Part shown: piece after piece, positions 9,749-14,750 of the stretch | How positions within the stretch are numbered: the first letter of the stretch is position 1 | How the letters are laid out: each line of letters begins with the position of its first letter | Assembly (NCBI GenBank): GCA_035259145.1 | Contig: DATFWQ010000103.1 | Location: 1 to 14,750 of the forward strand | Length of the DNA: 14,750 bases | Source: CF-161 sp035259145 | GTDB lineage: Bacteria > Chloroflexota > Dormibacteria > Dormibacterales > Dormibacteraceae | Reading direction: 5' to 3' | Position numbers and translations under genes: made by a program | Notes under the pieces: model-generated | What the model was told of the DNA's origin: nothing | Seen by the model: the letters and a program-made list of their open reading frames with translations, nothing else | Database searches by the model: none

Positions 9749-10566
9749 GCGGGCGTTCGGGTCACAATTTCGATGTGCGCGCCACCTGCAGGGACATCGA
9801 CGTGATCTGGGTCGAGTGGGGGAGGGGCGACCCACTGGTGCTGGTTCATGGCCTGGCCGACGACCATCGCGCCTGGCGCAAGACGCTGGCCTGGCTGGCT
9901 CTGGAGCGGAGAGTAATCGCCTACGACTTGCGTGGACACGGCCAGAGCACTCTGGGCGCGCCGGACGGCACGCTGACGCAGCTGGCCGGCGACCTCGTGG
10001 CGCTGCTGGACGCGCTGGAGCTGGAGCGGACCGATCTGTGCGGCTTCTCGCTGGGCGGCACGGTCGTGCTGCGCGCCGCCGCCGACCACCCCGAGCGTGT
10101 GCGGCGGCTGCTGCCGGTTGCGACCTCGAGCCGCGTGGGCCGCGTGGCGGCGCCCTGGTACGAGGAACGGGCGAGGCTGGCTGACGAGGGTGTCGGCGCC
10201 CTGCACCCCGTGCTGGAGCGGGACACGAAGCAGCAGTTCGCCGACGCGGCGGGCGAGTTTGCGCGCCACTGGACGATCAGGCGTCAGTCGACCGCGGACC
10301 CGCGTGGCTTCGCCAACGCCTGCCGGGCGATGGTCCGGCTGCACGACGAGCCCCTGGACCCGGACCTGGGCAAGATCCAGGCGCCTGCGCTGGTCATCTC
10401 GGCTGAGCGGGACTTTCTCTGCCCGCCAAGAGCGGGGGAGATCATCGCCGCCGGGATCCCGGACGCGCGCCTGGAGGTGCTTCCCGCCTCCGGTCACCAG
10501 GTCCCGGTTGAGCGCCCGGCGGAGCTCAGCCGGGCGATGCTGGCCTTTCTGGACGAGAGCGAGTAG
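9745..10566 (+). CDS. Alpha/beta hydrolase
   Basis: This 273-residue alpha/beta-hydrolase-fold enzyme has a complete catalytic triad by position: Ser102 in the nucleophile elbow GFSLGG, Asp223 in SAERDFLCPP, and His251 in ASGHQVPVERP. The oxyanion HG is in LVLVHG (31-36), and the YDLRGHGQS strand-loop is typical of esterases, lactonases and enol-lactone hydrolases. The GTG start at 9745 overlaps the ligase stop as GTGA, a classic coupling arrangement, so the two are one operon. A longer open frame begins at 9649 but would run far into the ligase gene and adds residues foreign to the family. GTG 9775 is a less likely alternative. Pairing with an acyl-CoA ligase fits release or ring-opening of an activated acid (inference). 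No terminator hairpin other than the downstream repeats is seen. Confidence 0.9.
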   Translation: MSGRSGHNFDVRATCRDIDVIWVEWGRGDPLVLVHGLADDHRAWRKTLAWLALERRVIAYDLRGHGQSTLGAPDGTLTQLAGDLVALLDALELERTDLCGFSLGGTVVLRAAADHPERVRRLLPVATSSRVGRVAAPWYEERARLADEGVGALHPVLERDTKQQFADAAGEFARHWTIRRQSTADPRGFANACRAMVRLHDEPLDPDLGKIQAPALVISAERDFLCPPRAGEIIAAGIPDARLEVLPASGHQVPVERPAELSRAMLAFLDESE

Positions 10567-10583
10567 GTGGACCCGCCTCAGCT

Positions 10584-10640
10584 GGCTCTCTCCCCCGCTT
10601 GTCGGGGGAGTACCCGGCGAAGCCGGGGGAGGGGGGTGAG
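10584..10640 (+). repeat. 57-bp double-hairpin interspersed repeat, copy 1
   Basis: The first of two direct copies in the convergent gap 10567-10841. Hairpin A is a perfect 8-bp stem, CTCCCCCG/CGGGGGAG (10590-10597 and 10603-10610). Hairpin B is CCCGGC-GAA-GCCGGG (10113 offset excluded; bases 10113 are not involved: the stem is 10613-10618 and 10622-10627). A G-rich tail GGGGGAGGGGGG follows to about 10636. It resembles the REP-like intergenic repeats with a CCGGCGAAGCCGG core that are widespread in GC-rich bacteria. It could end transcription from either side or be a passive repeat. No T-run follows it. Confidence 0.85.
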
Positions 10641-10770
10641 GCCGAGCGTGACGCAGGTCCGGCGGCATGCGCCCACGACTCCGTCTCCACTGTTGGTGAG
10701 CGCCAACCTCGTGGGCCGCTGCGCCAGGTCAGACGAGCGCAGGACAGGGCCCCGGCATCGTAGCCGTGGC

Positions 10771-10827
10771 GGCTCTCTCGCCCGCTTGGTCGGGGGAGTA
10801 CCCGGCGAAGCCGGGGGAGGGGGTGAG
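10771..10827 (+). repeat. 57-bp double-hairpin interspersed repeat, copy 2
   Basis: The second copy starts 187 bp after the first, in the same orientation, and ends 14 bp before the stop of the response regulator. It differs from copy 1 by one C-to-G change, one extra G in the first loop and one fewer G in the tail. The substitution puts a G-G mismatch into hairpin A (10778-10785 against 10791-10798). Hairpin B (10801-10806 and 10810-10815) is identical. The 130 bp between copies (10641-10770) show only a small GTTGGTG/CGCCAAC hairpin (10692-10707) and no gene. Confidence 0.83.
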
Positions 10828-10841
10828 CGCCAGGGCACGGT

Positions 10842-11528
10842 TCAGGTCTCGCGCGCGGCGCGGTAGCCGGCCCCCCGGACGGTGGCCACGTAGCGCGGCC
10901 GGTCGGGATCGTCACCCAGCTTTGAACGCAGACGCCCCACGTAGACGTCCACACTGCGCTCCTGGACGCCTTCGGAGTCCGGTCCGCCGAGAACATCGAG
11001 CAGGCGGTCGCGCGACAGCACCCGTCCGCGGGCCTCCACCAGGGCGGCGAGGAGTCGGAACTCGATGAGAGAGAGGTCCAGGACCTGGCCCGCCCGCTTC
11101 ACCTCGTGACGCTCCAGGTCGATCTCGAGGTCGGCCTGGCGAAGCACTCCCTCAGCTCGGGGGACGCGCCTGAGAATCGCCTGCACCCGCGCGACCACCT
11201 CTGAAGGTGCGAAGGGCTTGACCAGATAGTCGTCGGCACCTTCGGCTAGACCCTTCAGGCGATCTCCCAGCGCGCCGCGGGCGGTCAGCATGAGGATCGG
11301 CACGTCCCATTCCCTGCGGATCTCGCGAGTCACGGCGACGCCGTCCACCTCGGGCAACATCAGGTCCAGCACGATCAGCCGCGGCCGGCGTTCCCGAACC
11401 AGACGCAAGGCCTCGCGGCCGTCGCCGGCGGTGATCGCGTCAAACCCGGCTCTGGTCAGGTAGGCCCGCACCAGGGCCACGATCTTGGGATCGTCGTCGA
11501 CGACGAGTATCAGGTCGCGCTGGGACAC
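10842..11528 (-). CDS. OmpR/PhoB-family response regulator
   Basis: This is a 228-residue two-domain regulator. The receiver domain (about 5-118) has the acidic pocket VVDDD (9-13), phosphoacceptor Asp55 in IVLDLMLPEVDG, Thr82 in LMLTAR and Lys104 in DYLVKPF: all functional residues are present. The C-terminal winged helix (about 128-225) carries LIEFRLLAALVEARGRVLSRDRLL (recognition region begins near 154) and the RSVDVYVGRLRSKLG recognition helix, closing with VRGAGYRA. It should bind tandem direct repeats in DNA and control transcription on phosphorylation. No histidine kinase lies on either side, so it is an orphan here. The start is GTG 11528 with AAAGGAG about 5 nt upstream. It is divergent from the GT87 gene across a 104-bp gap (11529-11632), in which I find no confident promoter or operator, and which it might regulate (inference). 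Confidence 0.95.
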   Translation of the reverse strand: MSQRDLILVVDDDPKIVALVRAYLTRAGFDAITAGDGREALRLVRERRPRLIVLDLMLPEVDGVAVTREIRREWDVPILMLTARGALGDRLKGLAEGADDYLVKPFAPSEVVARVQAILRRVPRAEGVLRQADLEIDLERHEVKRAGQVLDLSLIEFRLLAALVEARGRVLSRDRLLDVLGGPDSEGVQERSVDVYVGRLRSKLGDDPDRPRYVATVRGAGYRAARET

Positions 11529-11632
11529 GATGCTCCTTTGCCAGCCTCAGAAGATAGCCATAAGAGACCTTGGGGGGTGGTCGGCAGCCGCACGGCCAGC
11601 GGCGGCGGGTATGACGGATCACGCATCATCCG

Positions 11633-12904
11633 ATGGTGAGCGCACATCCGGGGCACAGGCTCCCGGCGGCCCGACGCGTCCCCGCCCTGAGCGCGGCGAT
11701 CGTGGCAGCAGTGCTCGCAGCGACGGTCGCCCTGATCGTGTATCAGCACAACCCCGGCTGGATGTACGACGGCAGGGTCTACAGCATGGGAGGAGCCGCG
11801 GCACTGCACGGGCAGGACGTGTACCGGCGATTACCACCGCCGGCGTTCACATATCCACCTTTCGCCGCGGTGCTGTTCATCCCTCTCTCGCTCCTGCCCG
11901 TCAACGGGATCGGCTTGCTCTGGACCAGCGCTTCGATCGTGTGCCTGGAGGCTTCGGTCTGGCTTTGCCTGGGGCGACCGGCGATCTACAAGGACAAGCG
12001 TGTGCTCCTGCTGTGCGCAGGGGCGTGCGCGCTTGCGGTCTGGCTCGACCCCGTGAGTCTGACGCTGCTGCTTGGGCAGGTGAACCTGATCCTGATGTTC
12101 CTGGTGCTGCTGGACTTCTCAATGGCTGACGGCAACCGCTGGAAGGGACTCGGGATCGGCATCGCAGCGGGCATCAAGCTGGTACCCGCTTTCTTCATCC
12201 TCTATCTGCTCCTCACTCGGCGCCTCAGGGCGGGTGCGACGGCCGTCGCGGGCATGGCCGCCACGGTGGCTCTCGGGTTCGCTGCCTTGCCCCGTGACTC
12301 GATTCGCTACTGGGGTGGCGTGTTTCTGGACAGCAGCCGCGTCGGTGACCCACAGAATATTCGCAGCCAATCGTTGCGGAGCGTAATCGTCCGGTGGTTG
12401 CACACGAGCCACGGCATCGAGCCCGCCTGGATCATCATCAGCGCCGCCGTCAGCGTCTCCGCGCTGGCGCTGGCGGTCTGGGCACATCGTCGGGGCGAAG
12501 AGCTTTTGGCCGTGTGCCTGTGTGCGACCGGCGCTCTCCTCATCTCACCCATCACCTGGCAGCACCACTGGGTGTGGATGTTGCCCTCTTTGCTGTGGCT
12601 GGCGCGGCGCGCATGGCGGACTCGCTCCCGCCGGCTCTGGGCGGTCACCGCGATCATTGCGGTGGAGTTCTACGTCCGGCCGTACATCTGGGGGATGCGT
12701 GTGGACCCGGTGGCCGACTTGCACCTGGACACCTGGCAGCTTCTGCAGTCGAGCACCTACGCGGCCACTGCGCTCCTTCTTCTGGGCGTTGCTGCTCTGA
12801 CAATGGTCATAGACGGCCGTCAGGTGCTGCCTGAGACGTCCCACCAGACGTCTACACCCCCGGATTGGGCCGGAGGCCGCCCCAGCAGAGCCGTCAGGTA
12901 CTGA
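11633..12904 (+). CDS. GT87-family (DUF2029) polyprenol-phosphate-mannose-dependent mannosyltransferase-like membrane protein
   Basis: This 423-residue polytopic membrane protein has about nine to eleven hydrophobic segments. GT87 hallmarks are GWMYDGRVYSMGGAAALHGQ (42-61), whose Asp46 sits where the catalytic Asp of PimE-like enzymes lies; YPPFAAVLFIPLSLLP (74-89); LLLGQVNLILMFLVL (145-159); GIAAGIKLVPAFF (176-188); QSLRSVI (246-252); and SPITWQHHWVWMLP (305-318). Such GT-C enzymes move a mannose or related sugar from a polyprenyl-phosphate donor to a glycolipid or protein outside the membrane. Donor and acceptor here are not known. The start is ATG 11633, 104 bp from the divergent regulator; GTG 11636 is adjacent. 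After the last membrane segment a hydrophilic tail of about 30 residues overlaps the convergent gene by 85 bp. Confidence 0.88.
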   Translation: MVSAHPGHRLPAARRVPALSAAIVAAVLAATVALIVYQHNPGWMYDGRVYSMGGAAALHGQDVYRRLPPPAFTYPPFAAVLFIPLSLLPVNGIGLLWTSASIVCLEASVWLCLGRPAIYKDKRVLLLCAGACALAVWLDPVSLTLLLGQVNLILMFLVLLDFSMADGNRWKGLGIGIAAGIKLVPAFFILYLLLTRRLRAGATAVAGMAATVALGFAALPRDSIRYWGGVFLDSSRVGDPQNIRSQSLRSVIVRWLHTSHGIEPAWIIISAAVSVSALALAVWAHRRGEELLAVCLCATGALLISPITWQHHWVWMLPSLLWLARRAWRTRSRRLWAVTAIIAVEFYVRPYIWGMRVDPVADLHLDTWQLLQSSTYAATALLLLGVAALTMVIDGRQVLPETSHQTSTPPDWAGGRPSRAVRY

Positions 12905-14502
12905 ACGATCTGCTCATGTCCGGGCGATGGCCCGGCCACCACGGATCTCACCCCGAACGCCGAAAGGTCGCGAAGCGCCTGCGCGCGCTCTTCGGCTGAG
13001 GTGGGCGCCACCCCGCCATGATCGAGCGCGTCCAGTGTCGTCTGCAGGTGAGACCGAGGGGGGCCCAGCGTCGGTCTCGGGTGTCCCGGGACGAAGGCTT
13101 CCCCCTCCGGCATTCGGAAGGTGTAGGCCGCGCTCGCTTGCCAGAACATCGCCTCCGACGAGTGGTTGTTGGAGAAGGGGGTCACCAGTGTCGCGCCCGC
13201 GGCGTGCAGCTGAGACGCGGCTCCACCGGCCGTGAAGAAGGCCGGCGCCCTGGCCTCCGTGGAGATGTAGGGCAGCCTCGGAGCCAGTGGCACGAGCGCC
13301 ACCGCGAGAGCAGCGACAGCCACAGCCCCCTTTTTGGGCCCAGCTCGGATGGCAGCACTCGCCATGTCCCCCACGACGATCCCGATTCCCAGAAAGGCGA
13401 AAAGCATGAGGCGCCCGGGCAGCATGTTCTGCAGCAGCGGCAGGTTGCCGATCGCGGCCCACGGCAGGGGGATGGGGGTGGAATGGCCCCCAACGTGTAG
13501 CCACGGGCCCAGGGAGAGCAGCGCGAGCACCGCTGTGAGCAGGGCGGCCCAGCGCACCGCCGGCACGTGCCACCGGTGCACAGCAGCCGCGGTGAACAGA
13601 ACGATCAACGGGACTCCGACGTAGGCGTCATTCTCCGAGGCGTTGCCCGTGAAGGCCCCCGCAACGGCAATCGAGCCGCTGGTGCTGAGCCGCACGGCAG
13701 CAGGCGGGACCACGAACGCGAGAGCGTCACTCACGTACGTGTTCTGAGGCTGCATCAGGCCTGAGACCCGCTGCGGTCCGAAGAACTGGAATATGAGCGG
13801 ATAGCCCGCGAGAATCGCAAAACACACGATCGCGATGACGAGCGCCCTCAGCGCCCGGGGAGCGCGGACCCCGACTTGGTCGCGATAGAGCAGACAGAGC
13901 AGGGCGATGCCGATGGCAGCGACCAGGGCGGTCGAGGCCAGTATCTCCTCGCTGGTGAGCAACTGCAGGGCTGACGCGAGCCCCAACACACAGCCCATCA
14001 GGATGGGGCTGCGCCGCTGTCGAACCAGGATCTCGTGCAGGACGATCAGCACCAGAGGAGGCCACAGGGCAAGCGTCACGTGCGGGTGACGCATCGACTG
14101 CGCAACCATGTACGGGCTGAACCCGTAGAGCAGTCCCGCGGCGGCGGCCACCAGATCGTTTTCAATCAGGCGACGTGCCGCCAGGTAGCCGCACAGGGCC
14201 GAAAGGGCCACAGCAGCCGTGGCCATCACGTTGTAAGACACGATCGCACCGAAGGTGGCGGTTATGGGCCACAGCAGCGTGGCCGGTACGAATATCGCCG
14301 TGTTCCACATCAGATTGACGCCGCCCGGGTAGTTGATGTCCGTTGTGAAGAACGGGTTGTGGAGTGCCGCCAGCTGGCGGGGTGTCCAGCTCAGGTACCA
14401 GATGAACAGGTGAGGATCGCGCTCATCGCCGATCCACGCATCCGCGGGGTGGGTCCACGCGCTGCCGAACAGCAGCACCGCCAGTGCGGTGAACACGAAC
14501 AC
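12820..14502 (-). CDS. Multi-pass membrane protein, GT-C glycosyltransferase-like
   Basis: This protein of at least 560 residues has about eleven or twelve hydrophobic segments and then a soluble tail of about 150 residues. The first loop carries IGDERDPHLFIWYLSW (24-39), NPFFTTDINYPGGVNLMW (49-66) and FVPATLLWP. An acidic pair before the first large loop and a W.L.W stretch are typical of uncharacterised GT-C-like or YfhO-like envelope proteins. LPLLQNMLPGRLMLF is a further family-like segment, and the tail holds FGVRSVVAG. The function is a sugar transfer guess, not shown. GTG at 14502 is the only canonical start, but it has no ribosome binding site. The frame is open to 14632, and its upstream part (basic TPRSAWRARAAPVVAV, then the first membrane segment) looks like real N-terminus. 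The true start may be non-canonical or lost to an indel. The 3' end overlaps the GT87 gene by 85 bp. Confidence 0.8.
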   Translation of the reverse strand: MFVFTALAVLLFGSAWTHPADAWIGDERDPHLFIWYLSWTPRQLAALHNPFFTTDINYPGGVNLMWNTAIFVPATLLWPITATFGAIVSYNVMATAAVALSALCGYLAARRLIENDLVAAAAGLLYGFSPYMVAQSMRHPHVTLALWPPLVLIVLHEILVRQRRSPILMGCVLGLASALQLLTSEEILASTALVAAIGIALLCLLYRDQVGVRAPRALRALVIAIVCFAILAGYPLIFQFFGPQRVSGLMQPQNTYVSDALAFVVPPAAVRLSTSGSIAVAGAFTGNASENDAYVGVPLIVLFTAAAVHRWHVPAVRWAALLTAVLALLSLGPWLHVGGHSTPIPLPWAAIGNLPLLQNMLPGRLMLFAFLGIGIVVGDMASAAIRAGPKKGAVAVAALAVALVPLAPRLPYISTEARAPAFFTAGGAASQLHAAGATLVTPFSNNHSSEAMFWQASAAYTFRMPEGEAFVPGHPRPTLGPPRSHLQTTLDALDHGGVAPTSAEERAQALRDLSAFGVRSVVAGPSPGHEQIVQYLTALLGRPPAQSGGVDVWWDVSGST

Positions 14503-14569
14503 CGCAACGACCGGCGCCGCCCGCGCCCTCCATGCCGAGCGCGGGGTAGCTATGGCGTCGAAGAACCCG

Positions 14570-14749
14570 TCAGTTCTTGAGCCACTCCACGACCCCGCCC
14601 GACACGCGAGCCGGCGTGGTCTGCGACTTGATCAGGTAGTCCAGCGCGCCCAGCCTGAGGCCCCGGTCGACCAACTCCGTCTCGCTGTAGTTGGAGAGGA
14701 TGACTACTGGCAGGTTCTGGGTCCTGGCGTCCTCACGCAGCGCCTCCAG
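14570..14749 (-). CDS. Response regulator receiver domain, C-terminal part (5' partial)
   Basis: Translation of the right edge in reverse gives 59 residues ending in TGA at 14570-14572. The peptide includes NLPVVILSNYSETELVDRG and LRLGALDYLIKSQTTP, which match beta-4, alpha-4, beta-5 and alpha-5 of a CheY-like receiver. The Ser in VILS replaces the usual Thr/Ser switch residue acceptably, and the conserved Lys is in DYLIKS. The chain stops soon after the last receiver helix, so the protein has no C-terminal output domain; any effector part would be N-terminal, outside the window. The phosphoacceptor Asp is also outside. The stop lies 67 bp before the GTG of the GT-C-like gene on the same strand, or inside its open N-terminal frame, so they may be cotranscribed. 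Confidence 0.85.
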   Translation of the reverse strand: MEALREDARTQNLPVVILSNYSETELVDRGLRLGALDYLIKSQTTPARVSGGVVEWLKN

Positions 14750-14750
14750 C

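Noticed and set aside
8342..10566. MenE/MenH menaquinone pair
   Set aside because: The gene order of a ligase and a hydrolase fits, but no other men gene is present and I see no MenE- or MenH-specific motif, so naming them would be a guess.
9412..10668. A 418-codon minus-strand frame across the ligase and hydrolase
   Set aside because: The plus strand carries intact catalytic motifs of two enzymes. The minus frame has Arg/Gln-rich low-complexity composition with no domain.
10526..10996. Open frames across the repeat region on both strands
   Set aside because: They run through the hairpin repeats and the 3' end of the response regulator and encode repeat-derived residues only.

Overview
The window is GC-rich bacterial chromosomal DNA with frequent GTG and TTG starts. 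It carries a Gram-positive-type ClpC (two Clp-N repeats plus a UVR-like middle region), a four-domain S1 protein and two DUF4328 membrane proteins. This fits a high-GC Terrabacteria lineage such as Chloroflexota, Dormibacterota or Actinomycetota. The phylum is an inference: there is no rRNA or other decisive marker here.

Layout. At 1-595 is the 3' end of ftsH (M41 membrane protease), followed by a 253-bp gap with an extended -10 promoter candidate and then an S1-domain protein, rpsA-like (849-1958, +). Its stop overlaps by 9 bp that of a convergent O-antigen ligase/polymerase-like membrane protein with a C-terminal TPR (1950-3458, -). A short divergent promoter region separates that gene from clpC (3622-6111, +), which ends at a strong intrinsic terminator (6133-6165). 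Next come a dihydrofolate-reductase/RibD-C family protein (6242-6802, +) and two tandem DUF4328 membrane proteins (7568-8308 and 6918-7529, both -). Divergent from these, only about 33 bp away, is a two-gene operon: a class I adenylate-forming ligase (8342-9748, +) and an alpha/beta hydrolase (9745-10566, +) joined by a GTGA stop/start overlap.

The convergent gap 10567-10841 holds two direct copies of a 57-bp double-hairpin repeat with a G-rich tail. Beyond it are an OmpR/PhoB-type response regulator with no kinase in view (10842-11528, -), a GT87-type polyprenol-linked mannosyltransferase-like protein (11633-12904, +), a convergent multi-pass membrane protein resembling GT-C glycosyltransferases (12820-14502, -, 85-bp antisense overlap), and the C-terminal half of a receiver-domain protein running off the right edge (14570-14749, -).

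How the genes fit together. FtsH and ClpC are two arms of protein quality control, and the S1 protein belongs to translation. The O-antigen ligase-like, GT87 and GT-C-like proteins all act on lipid-linked sugars at the membrane, and suggest that envelope glycan genes are dispersed among housekeeping genes. The ligase/hydrolase pair is probably a small catabolic or acyl-activation module of unknown substrate. I found no phage, transposon, CRISPR array, tRNA or rRNA. I do not see a convincing new multi-gene system. The most useful leads are the repeat pair, the ATG-Asp-TGA-GTG start of the ligase gene, the missing canonical start of the 3' membrane gene, and the overlapping convergent gene ends.
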